Shown here: in pieces, positions 51,471 through 64,000 of the stretch
Position numbering within the stretch: the stretch's first letter is position 1
Layout: every line of letters begins with the position of its first letter
Assembly (NCBI GenBank): GCA_013399115.1
Contig: VXAA01002999.1
Location: 124,001 to 188,000, forward strand
Reading direction: 5' to 3'
Source: Anseranas semipalmata
Taxonomy: Eukaryota > Chordata > Aves > Anseriformes > Anseranatidae
DNA: 64,000 nucleotides
Made by a program: the position numbers and the translations under genes
The notes under the pieces: model-generated
Told to the model about the DNA's origin: nothing
Databases searched by the model: none
What the model saw: only the letters and a program-made list of their open reading frames with translations

Positions 51471-54400
51471 CTGACCTTACATTACTTACAAAGCATCCAA
51501 CTATCCCTAACTATCCACAAAGGGCTCTCCTCTGTCACCATTCCCGCACCTGCAGGATTGGTTTCTATTGACTGTTTGCAGGTATCTTCTGGAGGTACGC
51601 TTTGGTCACTTCTGCAGCAGGAACTACCTAGGAGGGTCTCCTGGGGAGAACCCAGGACTGCCAGATCCTCCACGCAGGGAATTAATCGACACACTGAAGC
51701 ACACGAATTGGTGTATGCACAGCTGGAAATGCCTGGGGAAATCTGTCCTAAAATTCCCAACATGACAGCTCCAGCAGCAGTTAGTCATTTGCTTCAGTGT
51801 GAAGGCCCCAGGCAGTTCAGTCCATCAGGTCAGTCCAACTCCAACACCATTCCCTTTTCTCACCCACGGGTGACAAGCTGGGGAGTTCCTGGATCACACG
51901 AAGAACCGAGGAGCTCAGTGCTCTGTGTGCACACAGTGACAACCCTGATACCCAGCTGCACTGCAACTGCCCCTGTGGGACCAACCTGAATTTTGTCATT
52001 GCTTTTCACTCAGTATAAATACCACGGCTCTTGACACACCTCTTAATACAGAAGAATTTAAATAGAACTGACAGACGGACAAGAAATATACCTTTACAGC
52101 AGTGTTTAACTGAAGTTTAGTTCAGAAGAATATTTACCGAAGAAGAATCTCAAAGTAATAATAAGTGGAAATTGTATCAGAAATCACAGTAAACTGTGGT
52201 AAGGAATTCTCCATGGAAGAATCATCACTTATTATGCAATCAAGATTATTCTCAACATCCTAGTGGTACAAAAGAGATGAGATGGCCACTATTCACATTC
52301 TAGTGTCGCAGTAATTCTTATTATGCATATATATACATATATATATTGTCTGCATTTGTCTTGTCAGGTTTAATCACTCTTAATCCTGTGACAAGAGGTG
52401 AGTTGCACCCTAAGGCAAGCTCAAGGCTCATGAAAAAGATGTTACTCTTTTTCCAGATGAAAGAGTACATTGACAGACAGACTTCAGATTCACTACGGTC
52501 AAACAGTTACTTCACTTTCCAAATACCATGCTTTTTCACACAAATAAGCAAAGAGCAATTAGCTGATTTCATACACAACTTTTCAGAAGACCAGGTATAA
52601 AGGTCTGTTTGCATAGCTTTCTGCAACAAATCCTCTCTGTCTATATGTTCAGCAATAGACTGAAAAATCACAGTAAGACAATGAATAAACATTGCAGACA
52701 GCCACGTTAAAGCCACTGAGGGTTCTACGAGTACCTTGTGATTAACGATCCCAGACGTGCTCACATATTGAATGGAACACATTGGACTTAAATGTCCAGC
52801 ACTGCATTGGAATGCAGGACTGGCAAAGGGTGCCCTGGTTATTAAATCAAGTCTCCTGCTCATAGTAATGCAAAGGAGATCAGAAAAGTTGTGGAAGGCA
52901 TGCAAAACACCTTTTCCACAGATTGATGCTTAACATAGGGCAAAATTTCTTCCCTGAAAGCTTACAAGCCACTGAAAGGTTGCCTGCAAAATGAAAGTGA
53001 CAATTGCAAAACACTACAGGAAGAAAACAAGTTGTAAACTTGAATGAGAGATGGTTAAAACTGAAACTTGTGGGAAAGCAGCTCACCCTGAAACACGTTG
53101 ATGGGAGCAGTTACAGGGGTAACCTGACTATGATGAGAAAATACTGACATAAAATGGCTGTCAAACAGTGACAGCAGAAAACGTCCGCTGGCCTGGGAAC
53201 GCAGCTAGCAGACATTTTCCCCTGTCAGCGTTTAGGAACTTGGCCTGGGAACTAGGGATGTCCTTGAGGGGTGCAGGTGGCTCCCTGAGAACTGGAGACA
53301 TCCTGAAGATACCAACGATAAGGGCAAAACAAGAAATGAGGAACAAATTATCATCTGAGAGAGTAGGAATCAGTTTGGGAAAATAAAATTTTGTTGAAGA
53401 AAATAGAGAATAACAAACATTATCATCTATTGGCTGTCTCAGGAGGAAGACAGAAATTAACAGCATCTCTTGGTTACTTGATATGGTGGTGTCCTACGCC
53501 CTCTTATGTCTCTGTAAGATAAAAATGGCCTGATTTCTACCCAAAATGGAGCCTCTTGCCTCTGAGAAGCTTCCCATGCTGCATGTACTTCTCTCTCTAT
53601 TGTTCTAAACAGGCTGCAGCATCACTGGAACAGTGGGTAGGCTCCTAACTGTCGGGTTGTCTCTTAAATTCTGCAGTGCTCCACACCCTGTGATGCAGAT
53701 CAGCTTCCAAGTGAGACTGTCCGCTACTTTGGTCCCCTTTCTGGGCCCACTTCTGAGACGGTTGGTCTCTTCTGAGATCAGTTTTCTTAATTAGACCCTT
53801 TGAGGTCAGTATGACCTTGACCACCCCCTTCTGGGATTGGTTTGCTGCATTTAGTGCAGGTGATTTTATGAATATATATATATATACATATATGTACACA
53901 ATCCGTCATAAGTATAGTCTTGATAACTATAACCTATCAACCATATTCGCCGTTACAGTATTGATGCTTGTAATCCATAATAAGTATATTCACTGCCATT
54001 GGTAAGTTTGTTGAACCTGTAATACCATTGTTGCTATAACACTGATTGTACTACCTCTAATTGCTGCTACTATTAATTAGTGCTGTACTCATAATATCCT
54101 GGTAATATCTGTAATAGCTTGTTATCCGGCTATATTCAATTCATTGTATTCAAGAAGAGAACTCTTGAAGGGCAGCGTATTGGTTTGTTTCCAGTGAAAG
54201 AAAAGTCTGATCAAAATCACCACCAATAAAAATACCAACGAATTTAGGAGTGCTGCATAGTTTCAGTCCTTGTTAAAACACTCCAAAGTCTGGAATTCCA
54301 GGTTGATGCTCTTTTACAGGAGACAGAAGAAAAGTGCTGAGTTTTGGAGTATTAAAGACACTCTCCTTTTCATTAATTAATTTATTTTTAATTGCAAAAG

Positions 54401-57400
54401 CACTAATACCAGAGGCTTCCTCGGTTTTTACAGTCTTGGTTGGGAGCTAGATAAACATATGTTCCTAAAGCTAAGACAAACAGAAGTAGCCCATGAAAAA
54501 AAAAAAAAAAAAAGCTACAAAAAATAGCATATGTGGATTGTCAAATAAATGAAATAATCACATTAGCTTTCACATTTAATTCCCAAAGTCCTCCTACTTC
54601 TGCTTGTGAAGAAGATAAATAAGCAAGATAGCTGCTGGAAAAGTTTAAGATAACTTCGGTATTGCTGCAGATCAGACGTTAACACGTTGTTGTATAAGGA
54701 GATAGATTTCTCACTAATGGCCATTTTCTACTTTGTACACAACTACTCTGGACTTACTTTTGCAATACACAAAGCTTATATTGCATTATATCTTATGCTA
54801 TTATGATGGAAATATATCTGCAAATGCCTTGAAAGCTTTTACTGCGAAGTAGGCAAGGGTTGTGTACTATGAACAGGACTTGTGTAAAATGCGCTCATTC
54901 ATTTCTCATGCAACTCTTTCACACAATTGTAAAATACACACGAAAATTCTACAGACTTGCTTCATTATGCCTGTTAAGATGCTCTGATCTATGAAATGAC
55001 CCCCGTTAATTCAGTTATTACTAAAAAACAGGACTACTCAAAGAATTATTTTTTGGTTAATGTGATACTTAATCTGTGGATGTGCATCCTCTGTAGTTGG
55101 AATTTTCGGTGCATCTGTACGGTTTTATTCTTGAATATTCTGAATCATGTTTTATCATTTTCAGCATTATGTTTTTTCAGCTAATTATGGAAACTCCCAC
55201 AAAACATTGTGCCTAAATATTTTCTGCAGCTCAGAATTTTCCACTAAGTGTGTGCTAAATGTATAGGAAAGCATAAAATCTCTGTGCTATTAAAATGGGA
55301 CATAACAGTTTTCCTCTAGACTACAAATAGTAGAAATTATCTGTTTATTGGGCAAAAATATAATTCCTAGTGCAAATGCCGACAGCAATCATGTTTTTGT
55401 TCATTATGTAGAAAAGCTAAAAACAATTATGATTTATTTCATACTAGCTGTGAAAATAAACAGTTTGGTATTAATGAAATGTGAAAACAGAATTGTGTAA
55501 TTGCAATTAGTATGTAGAAAGCAATTTCCATTTGTTTACATAAACATGATTCCCAACCCCCCTTTTCAGCTAATCCTTAAATCCAACTTTAAATGATAAA
55601 AAATAATAATAAAAAAAATTGCAACTCCTATGAGTGTGTGCTGTAGGAATCTTCATTTAAATTCTGTCTAAGCTCCAATAACTGCTCCCAAAGCACCATT
55701 GTATTTTCCATCAAGACCTCTTCAGTTAAAACAATTCCACTGAGACGCAGCATTATGCTTCCAGAAGCATTCAGTCAGCAGAAAGAACAACAATCTACTT
55801 AAGTCTCTACCCAGCAGAAAGCAACCTTGGCAAAACCTATCCTGGTCACCTCTGGGGACTCTGCTTCATTGACAGCTGCAGGTTTTTCCTTTTTCCTGAG
55901 CGATAACCACAGCATAAGGCCAAGCAGCCATGGCAGGGCGTTGCTCCAAGGACACGGAACTGCTCAGCAATTAGTCACATGGAGCGCCATTGCAAAGTAC
56001 AAGAACTCATCGATCCCCAACTTTGTGAGGAAAGATGTGACCACAGAATAACAGACTGAGGGAAGGTAATCCACTGCCACAATGCCAGGGAGCCGATCAC
56101 AAAAATGTCAGAGGAGCAATTTGTCCACGACACTTCTCACTAACAGATAAGGAAGGGGAATTTTTGTTTGATTAATTTACCGTGTCTGTTCCTGCCAGAG
56201 ACAAAGAAAGGTTTGCTCTCAGTTTATATAACATGTTTCTCTAAAAGGCAGTGATTGGGTTTGGTGAAAACCGTGAATGAGCACGACACGGTGAATGCTC
56301 CTTCTCCCAGTAAACAATGGGACATGCCTGGGAGCTGTAGGGCTTGGCAAAAGTCACAGCAAAGGGCTGGTGGCTCAAGGAGAGGGAGACGCATAGTGTG
56401 TTATGGGAGCAGATAATCAGGCCTCAGGATGATGCAAGAAAACAAAAACCAGAAAGCAACCCTACGAGCCAGGAGACACTGCAGTTTGCTGATACAAAGC
56501 TGGCTTTGACTAGAGGCAAGGGCAGCGTGCAGACAAGAATTGCTTATGAAGTTTCCTATTTCAGTTCTGTTTTACCTAGTCTTTTGGATTCTTGCCTGTT
56601 TCAAAGCTTGAATAACCAAGTATAACTTGGCTTTTCCGACTGTGAAAGCTTTTTGCTGTTCTTTAAGTAGCTCGCTGGAAGAACAGATCTAAGCAGATCT
56701 GTTTCAGTATTTGTTACGTGGGGAATGCCATCTCAGTGCCAGACGTTGAACACCAGCTGTGGGTGTGAAGCTCAGAAGCATCAGGGATCGTTATTGGCAG
56801 TGCTTATCACAATCAGAGTTGGGGGAAAGGCAAATGAAATGCAACCCAAGAAACACATTGCAAACAATACTTGCTTCTCTCCCTTTCATTAAAGCCAAAT
56901 CTACAATTTCTCCCACTTTGATATGTTTCCAAAGCCTTTCAGACCCGGAAGCACTGGGCTATTTTCTGCCAAATCAACCTCATTTTTGCAGAAATGGTTG
57001 AAGTCTTTATGCAATAATAATCACTCAAACTTCAATGTTCAAACTTTTCCCATTAAGAAGAGTAATAAATCCACATAGAAGAGGCATAATGACTATTCAT
57101 GAGACATGGATTTCTCTCTCTTGAAGTGAACAGTTTATAACTCAAGCAAGGTGAAGACTAATAAATTTTAAAGGCCTCTCCTTGTGAGTGGGATAAATCT
57201 TACATGTCATAAGTAGTGATCAAATATTCCATATGCAATATGGAAAAAAATAATAGTTTCAGTCATTCTAATATTGTGAACTACGTTCAAACAGATTTAA
57301 AGTCATGTGATATAAAATCAGTAGGACACGATGAGAAAGAATTTCTAAACCAGATACGCTTCATGGTTACAGTAGAAAGCAAGAGAGGCTAGTGACAAAC

Positions 57401-57447
57401 CTACAATCTCTCTCATCTACTGCCAATGAAGAAAGGATCATTTCACT
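51471..57447. other. Non-coding DNA, no gene seen
   Basis: No gene is supported. 51480-52010 is moderately G+C-rich without an identifiable repeat. TA-rich runs occur at 52324-52348 and 53872-53892, and an A run at 54498-54513. A 12-base string TGGCCTGGGAAC is duplicated at 53189 and 53241. 55330-55550 is rich in homeodomain- and forkhead-like cores. 56400-56760 reads like an old retroviral or other insertion but could not be assigned. Confidence 0.45.
53803..53822 (+). promoter_or_regulatory. Palindromic oestrogen-response-type element with overlapping ERR/SF-1-type site
   Basis: AGGTCA-GTA-TGACCT at 53803-53817 is a perfect inverted repeat with a three-base spacer, the textbook oestrogen-receptor element. 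The overlapping TGACCTTGA (53812-53820) is the exact reverse complement of TCAAGGTCA, the extended half-site bound by oestrogen-related receptors and SF-1/NR5A proteins. Another TGACC ends at 53822. The motif match is exact; occupancy and target gene are unknown. Confidence 0.5.
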
Positions 57448-57962
57448 GCCATACTGATGCTGGCTGAAATACCATACAGTTAATTTTCTTCATAGTAGCT
57501 TGTGTGGTGCTATGTTTTGGATTTGTGACCACAACAGTGCTGATAACACTCCAGTGTGTTAGCTTTTGCTGAGCAGTGCTTACACAGGGTCAAAGCCTCT
57601 TCTGTTTCTCATGCTGCCCTGCCAGTGAGGGGACGCAGCCAGAACAGCTGTCCCTGACTGACCTAAGGGACATTCCCTTCCATATGACATCATGCTCAGC
57701 AATAACAGCTGGGGGAAAGGAGGAAGAAGTGAGGATATTCGGAACGATGGTGTTTGTTTTCTCAAGTAATTGTTACACGTGATGAAGTCCTGCTTTCCTG
57801 GAAATGACTGAACAATCTGCCTGCCGATAGGAAGGGTGAATGAGTTCCTTATTTTGAGTTTTCTCACTTTTTCCCCTTCTGATTGTCTCCGCCATCCCTC
57901 TGGACACGAGTGAGCGAGCAGCTGGGTGATGTTTAGCTGCCTACTGGGGTTAACCCACAACA
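57448..57962 (+). mobile_element. Endogenous retrovirus 5' LTR, plus orientation
   Basis: About 515 bases with TG...CA ends. The start keeps CTGGCTGAAAT...AGTTAATTTTCTTC (57460-57488), followed by GTGCTATGTTTTGGATTTGTGA, GATAACACTCCAGTGTGTTAGC, TGCTGAGCAGTGCTTACAC and CATATGACATCATGCTCAG (57683-57701). It ends with TGATGTTTAGCTGCC...GGGGTTAACCCACAACA. These are landmarks of a common avian LTR family. The expected TATAAA after the CATATGACATCATG block is replaced by CAATAAC, so the promoter looks decayed. Orientation is fixed by the primer-binding site that follows. The 126-codon minus-strand frame (57580-57960) is antisense noise. Confidence 0.88.
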
Positions 57963-58440
57963 GTCCTTTTTGGCACCCAGCGTGGGGCTTGAAGGGTTTG
58001 ATATAACAACAGATTTGATTAGAGTGTGCTAGACCAAATTTATAGCTATTATGCCTGTTTAGCTACTAACTGGCAGGCTCATGTGTTTGCTTGCCTTACT
58101 GTATATTAGTGTCTCGTGCTCGTTAGTGGCAGCTTTTTGCTTTGGCTGTTTGCTGTGCTCCTTATTATCTTACTCTGCAGTGCCTGGGAACATTTTGATA
58201 ACAGCAAGGGGACGCCTGGGCTGGCAGATGGCCAGAGCATTACTGCTGATCGTGTGCTGGACAGGCTGGAACTCCAGTGTGAACCTGAGTTGAAGGGACT
58301 CTGACCTGTGGATAAATCCACATGAGAGCAGCTACATCCCAAAGCATCTGTGGCCATGGACACATCATCTGTCTGTGTTGAGAAGGTCATGTCTATCGGC
58401 CCAACAACACAGCAGGACTTAAGATGCAAGAGCACGGGAA
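57963..58440 (+). mobile_element. Endogenous retrovirus 5' leader remnant
   Basis: Immediately after the LTR comes GTCCTTT, then the primer-binding site, then GGGCTTGAAGGGTTTGA and a leader that resembles the untranslated region of the same avian retroviral family (TTTATAGCTATTATG near 58040, GTGCCTGGGAACATTTTGATAACAGC near 58180, GACCTGTGGATAAATCCACA near 58304, CAAAGCATCTGTGGCCATGGACA near 58340). Recognisable similarity fades near 58440. No gag, pol or env sequence and no 3' LTR were seen in the remaining 5.5 kb. The provirus is therefore truncated, probably by deletion. The short frames here (58081-58293, 58116-58304) lie in the leader and are not supported as genes. Confidence 0.75.
57971..57988 (+). 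other. Retroviral primer-binding site, tRNA-Lys type
   Basis: TGGCACCCAGCGTGGGGC matches 16 of 18 positions of the site complementary to tRNA-Lys (TGGCGCCCAACGTGGGGC). It lies eight bases after the LTR end. One of the two differences is a CG-to-CA change typical of methylated CpG decay. Lysine-primed elements are usually class II (beta-retrovirus-like, ERVK), so that class is the likeliest here. Confidence 0.8.
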
Positions 58441-61400
58441 AATGCTATCATTAATAAAATAGAAGGTAATAAAAATACTGTTGCACAAGCTTGATCTTTT
58501 GTATAACAAATACTACCTGAAATCAATTCCTAATAGAATTATCCTTTAAAGAATATCCAAACTTGGTTTTAAGATATCTGAAACTGATTTTAACCAATAA
58601 AGAATTTTCCACAGTCTTTCCTGGAAGATATTCCCAAATAACAGATCACATTTACAACCCGAGAATTTACACCTCTTTTCTAAAATGAATTCTCCTGTTT
58701 CAACTTCCTGTCAGCAGCTTTTGTGATACTTTTTTTTTTTCTTTTCTGGTAGACTGTAAAACTTCCTTTAGCAAAGTTTTGTTTCTGATGTAGGTACTCT
58801 CCATTTGTGATCCCATAACCTCCTCCTGGTTAACCTCATCAGATTTCGCTCCTGGAATCTCTCACTACAATTGAAATAGAAGGGTAATTTAAGTTGGCTG
58901 AAAGTAATTACACAAGTTAGAACCATAGCGCTAACAAGCCACTTCGTATGGAAAGTCCTGTGACATCATTAATGACCACAAGCCCTCCAGGTCTCTCAAT
59001 TTTTACTTCAAAGAGAGCTTTGAGTAGAGCAACACCTCTGTGAACTATGCTGAGACGCAGGTATATTACTGTCTAATTTTGTGACAAAAAATCATCTTTC
59101 CTTGAATCCTGCTTTACTTTTGACTTTGCCAGGAGCACTTGCTGATCTTCCTTTCTCTTTAGCTTGTGAAGCTTCTAGTTGTTTAGCTGGGTGCATGTTA
59201 AGAAAAATACAGTTGAACTAAATGATGAGATGCTCAATACCGTATTCCTAACATTGAAATTAATATTAGTTTTATTTTACATTTGTAGTTTTGCACTATG
59301 CTTTATCATGGCACTGCAATCTCTATTTTCAGAACAGCTCCTGTCACTAACAGTGGTATGAAATAAAGATGTTAAAATCTGCTTAGGACTGCTTAGTGAA
59401 CATTTTACTTTTTCAATCTTTTGCTTTGTTTCACTTTTGCAACTCTCTCATTTTCCTCTTACTGACTATCAAATGTATGCACAGGTATGTAACCCGGGCT
59501 GATTACTTAATACTACATAGGAAATCTAGTAATTCACTCAGCTTTTCTTAGATGTTACTAGTAGGGTTCTTGAAAATAAGCAAATACAAGCTACCAGCTC
59601 TTGCACACTTCTTACTTATTCTGTATTAAATAAATTGTATGTGTTGCCCATATATGTATTTTGTATTTCGTTATGTCTGCCATTTCACTAATAATAGACT
59701 GCAGATAAGAGCATCTCTGGAATTTCCCATCAGATATCGTGATAGTTCATGACAGCCAGCAATTCCTTGATAAATCTCCTGCTCAACAACTGCAATCCCT
59801 AAGGGATTATTATTCTCCTCAACTGTGGTCATGCTTAGTCACTGTCCATTTGGACCACATTAAGTCTGCGTTAATGCTGGATTCTGTTGGTAAACGTGAG
59901 CTTAGAAGTCCTGGTGAGATAGACTGCCACAAGAGCATGCCATGGAGAAAAATGAGCTGCAAATTTCTGTTAGCTGGCCCTCTCGTTCCCTCCCCAACCC
60001 GCTCTCCCCAAGAAAAAGTTTAAAAACACAGCCTCAAATGCAGAACAGCTCAGGCCAGCAGGAAACACTTCAAGGGTGAACTGAATAGCAGCTAGTAGTG
60101 GGAGACGTTCCATGAAGTTTTAGACATCTTAAACTATAGTCCTTCCTCTTGTTGCAAAGCCTTGAGTGATGGTTTTGGTGTTCACACCTGCCTTCTTTTG
60201 AAGGGGCTAGGATTTCCAAGAGCACATCTCGTACGTATTTTCTTTGCAATTTGTCCCACACTGCTACTCTCTCCTACTCCCTCTCATGTCAAAATGAGTT
60301 ACCTATGTGTGATGCAAGGTAAAGGCTAATGGTAATTTTGACCATTATCACAGCTACTTTAAAATCTCAAAATGTACTTTCATTTCTGAATTTATCTAAA
60401 AAACATTCACAACAGAAAAATTAACTTGCCATTCACTTGCACGCTACATTCACCTCCATGTTGATACCTCCTCTGCAGTCTATTTGTTCCATGAATAAAG
60501 AAACTAATACGAGAGAGATTCCTGCCCGACTGTGCTGTGCTGGGGAGGAGGAAAGCACTTTTGTTTCAGTTGTGATTTTCTGTTGTTTCATTTCAGAGCT
60601 AAAGTGGGCTTTAGTATCCTCAGAACTACGGTGAAGGGTCTGGGGGAAGTATGAAGCTGAAGTCTTTACTAAGAATTCTGGGTGAGAGACACCTTCATGA
60701 AGATATGTCATAGGTCAGTGGCTTTTTGACCTTGCAAAACATATAACACACTACTACCCTATGGATGGGACCCTGTTCTGATTCTGGTTGGAGAGGGATA
60801 AAAAAAATGTAACTTGGCTTGTGCTCACTGCCTGTGATGAAGCAGTGCAGAAGACAAACATAAGGTTCCCAACTTAGAAGGGAGAGAGAGCCTATCACAA
60901 TAAATTAGGTTATGTGCGTGTATTCCCTATTTAGAGAGTCTGTGGGGAGACTCTTCCTAAATGCCTGTTTCTGTGCAACTTGATCAAGTTCACAGAGAAT
61001 CTAGATCAAAACCTTCACTTCCAAGAAGTAGTTTACGTGAGTTATAATAAATAATAGATGCATTGGCTTTAAAAAAACTTCTGTGCACTTATAGCAAGAG
61101 ATATTTTGGCACTGCACTCCGATAGATTTTCTGGGTGAAGACTGCAGGATATGTTCTATTTTATATATCAGTTACTTAAGGCAATGTCTATCCCATGGGT
61201 GACAGCTGCCATTTAAAAGTAACTGGCAATTCTTTTTCAATCTCCATAGAAAAAAATAAAGACTAAATGATCTTTAGTCTTCAATATTCAGAAGGATTCA
61301 GAATTGTCTTTTTTTAACTTGTCTAGTTAAATCATATACTCCCACTCCACGAAATGTAATATTAAGACACTTAACACCACATAAAATAAAAGTCATCAGC

Positions 61401-64000
61401 TGTAACCCTTTCTCTGTAATCTCTGCTGTAAGCTTCCTCCCACCACCAGCAGGTTTGCAGACAGTGCATTATGAACCCATAGCTCAGCCCTGATCCTGCA
61501 CAGCTGCCTAACTTCTACTGAGACTGCTGAAAGAGGGCTGGGACAAAGTCCGTGGAGAGATAAGAAAGGTAAAAATTACACAGAGATGGGACTGTTGGGG
61601 CAGAATCAAGGATTCAAGGGGGGAAACCTCGGCATATAGAAGAAGATCCCAATGTTGTGGAAAAAAAAAGAAAAAAAGAAAAAAGATGAAGCCCAGCCAG
61701 TTGAGTTAGGCTAGTCAGGAACAGCTGACCAGGCAGTCAGGTTGAACTGTTGGTGCCATTGGTTTCAATGGACCTTGTGGAAGACAACAGCTTGGCAGCG
61801 CTAGCTGCTTGTCCCAGGGAGCTGCGTGGAGGCCAACCTTTCCTCTCCCGCCTGATGCTTGCTGGGACAGCAAAGACCCTTCAGATGCCCCAGGCAGAAT
61901 TAGGATGCTAATTCTTACTCTAATAGCTCATTACATACTGTCTAGATTTTGTATTAGGCAGTAAATAACTGCTTTGTGATTTCAAGTGTTGTATGTCGTG
62001 TTTCACTTTGAACCTGTTTGAAATGGCCTGAACAAATGAAGCCCCAAAGTGAGGAGTAACAGAACGTCTCATCCGAGTTACTGAATTTATTGAAAGCAGA
62101 TAGGAGACATTTTTCTCTTTCCCTATACCTTAAAATTTAAAAAAGTTTCTACTCCAAGTTTCACTTTCAGTATAAAATACGCCCTTGTGGAAGCTGTTAC
62201 AAATGTCAACACTTTAAGGAGCATGAATTTATGGTGGCATTGAATTTTAATGGCACTATAAATGTCTATAGTAATGGTGATATATCTATAGCAATAAATT
62301 GCTATGGAGAAATATAAAAATAAATGTAAGATAAAAGATTGTGTATAAAATATGTTTTTACATACTCTTTAATGATTAAAAATCATAGAAAACTAGAGGG
62401 TATAAATCACTGAAAACTGCTGTTATATTTTACATGCCGTTTTCCTCATATAACACACAGATACGATTCCTTGGTCAGAAATTGCGTTAACTTTAATGAG
62501 GACAATCCAGGTGATTTTTTTTTTGTTGACTTGAAAAAAACTAATTGACATTAAGGACCATGGAAATACTGATATGAATGACCCTCATCACTGAAACCAT
62601 GCCTGCTATGAAAGAAGAATTTATAAATGGTTGGTAATGCTTCCTGCCTGCCTCCTTCCCCTACCCAGCTCCCCATTAGTCACTGTATCTCATCTCATTT
62701 TGGCTGAAAAGAAATATTCACAGGGCAAAGGTATTTTCACAAAGTGGTGAAAGGAAAACTTAAAAATAAGGAATTTATAGACATACAAGAAGAATATATG
62801 GCATTTTCTCTGTGTATGTCAAAAGTGGTGCTTGATATGAATGATCAAGCTATACTTCCGTTAATTCACTGTCTTAAAAACCTTTATGTCCTTCATTTAT
62901 TTTCTTAAAATGGGGGCAGCTGAAAATTATGAGATTGTTCCTTGACAGTCTCTGATGTTGACATCAATAAAACCTACAGCCCAGGACTATCAATAGAAAA
63001 ATAAGAAACAAATAGAGCTTGTTCAGAGATGAATATTAGTTAGGCAAAGCAAACAACAGGAATCCCAATAAACACTCTAGACTGGGGCAGGGAGGTGAGC
63101 AGGGGGAGGTAATTTGGTGGGTTTTGTTTGTTTTTATGTACACTACAACCACTTTAAATGTAAGAACCATGTTTTTCTCTAAACTGCAATAGAAGGTTGT
63201 TCTAAGAATTCATTGAAGCCCCTGAGATATGGAAAATGACCTGGAAGATTGAACAATGATGCTGTAATTTATGTTCATGGAGAACTGTGATGACTGGATG
63301 AAACTGAGTCCATGCATTACATCCACTTCAGACAAGGAGAGATGAGGTAGGAGGAAGCTATAGATATTGGGATATCAGAATAATTCCAGCAAGGCAAATT
63401 GTACACCATCAGGTTTACAAACCCTCAGGTTTACCCTGCCTTTCCCTTCATTCTAAGACAAAATCAGGGGCTAATGAGATTAAGCTGTCCACGACTTGAT
63501 TATTAGTGTCATTTCTGTTTAACATCCATAAACAAAATCTAAGTGAATAATGAATGGTAGTAAGTCATTTATTAGCCTAGATGTTGCCAGCTAAATAAAT
63601 AGCTGCAAATGAAAACTCTAGGACCTGACAGCATTGTCAGCTTTTGCCAAGTGCAGGGTTTCAAAGATCATGGTAAAGGGAGCCCCTGCGGTGCAGGAAT
63701 CAGAGCCAGGATGTTGAAGTGGTAAGAGTTTTGGAGTAGGGACTGTGCTTACCTCACAGTGTCATGAAAGCACCTTCTGTGCAAGCAGATTCTGTAGGTA
63801 CCTGTGGGTGTGCATGGAGAAACAGTTGCCAGAAAACAGCAGGTTGCAGGGCAAAAATACATGTGAACGTCTTCCAAGAGCAGATAAGCTCCAGAGACTG
63901 GTAATGCTGTTGAATCTGCAAGAGTTGATAACTTGAGAGCACCAAGCATCTGCCAAAACTGTCCAAGGCCACCAGCATACTCTAGCATCAACAACAGGTT
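58441..64000. other. Non-coding DNA, no gene seen
   Basis: AT-rich sequence with no recognisable gene, CR1 or LTR. Small low-complexity runs include a T tract at 58730-58742 and an A-rich AAAG stretch at 61659-61685. 62190-62350 is rich in TATA/ATAAAT cores. Confidence 0.5.

Noticed and set aside
51378..51989. 203-codon plus-strand open frame
   Set aside because: It begins antisense inside the CR1 ORF2 remnant and continues into unrelated sequence; no family matched.
56400..56760. Possible old LTR or retroviral internal sequence
   Set aside because: It has a suggestive texture only; no TG...CA termini, primer-binding site or coding motif could be identified.
63342..63363. let-7-like seed TGAGGTAGGAGG
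   Set aside because: The first eight bases match let-7, but the rest diverges and no complementary arm exists within 100 bases on either side.
1..64000. CRISPR arrays, operons, tRNA, rRNA, U6, 7SK or other classical RNA genes
   Set aside because: None of the expected repeats, box A/B tRNA promoter elements or conserved RNA cores were seen on either strand; the sequence is vertebrate, not microbial.

Overview
The window looks like non-coding DNA from a bird genome. It is AT-rich and has no convincing intact protein-coding gene on either strand. Three kinds of repeat point to a bird: five CR1 LINE fragments with avian-type 3' tails related to ATTCTRTG, two LTR-type endogenous retroviral pieces of families familiar from bird genomes, and the absence of Alu, B1 or L1-like mammalian repeats. 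The species, the chromosome, and whether this is intergenic or a large intron cannot be decided from the sequence.

Layout. 1-4236 is unremarkable AT-rich DNA. 4237-4652 is a CR1 3' end (+). 4653-8602 is plain sequence with one 50-bp inverted repeat (7761-7810). 8603-8770 is an internally deleted CR1 (-). 8771-12289 holds two CpG-dense patches of unknown origin. 12290-12804 is CR1 reverse-transcriptase sequence (+). 17303-17394 is an (AG)n array with a small gap. 18460-19272 is a GC-rich LTR lying in minus orientation. 25559-25966 (-) is an open frame followed by a stop, a poly(A) signal and a genomic A tract, so it may be a retrocopy or a terminal exon. 29261-29319 is (AAAAT)n. 34102-34302 is (GGGAAA)n with a 48-base gap. 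39965-40107 is a 5'-truncated CR1 (-) with a fold-back junction, and a perfect CTCF-type motif lies just beyond it. 44746-44800 is (TA)n(CA)n. 46560-47350 has the texture of a conserved non-coding element. 49527-50525 is a pair of CpG clusters flanking promoter-like motifs. 50930-51470 is the best CR1 copy (-), carrying the end of ORF2. 53803-53822 is a perfect palindromic oestrogen-response-type element fused to an ERR/SF-1 type site. 57448-58440 is a retroviral 5' LTR, primer-binding site and leader without the rest of the provirus. The remainder to 64000 shows no gene.

How it works together. There is no operon or gene set to describe. The coding remnants recognised belong to retroelements and are broken. 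The possible host functions are regulatory: the CpG/X-box/TATA cluster near 50 kb, the CTCF-type site at 40.15 kb and the nuclear-receptor composite at 53.8 kb. I found no undescribed biological system that I could support. All three runs of N fall inside simple repeats.
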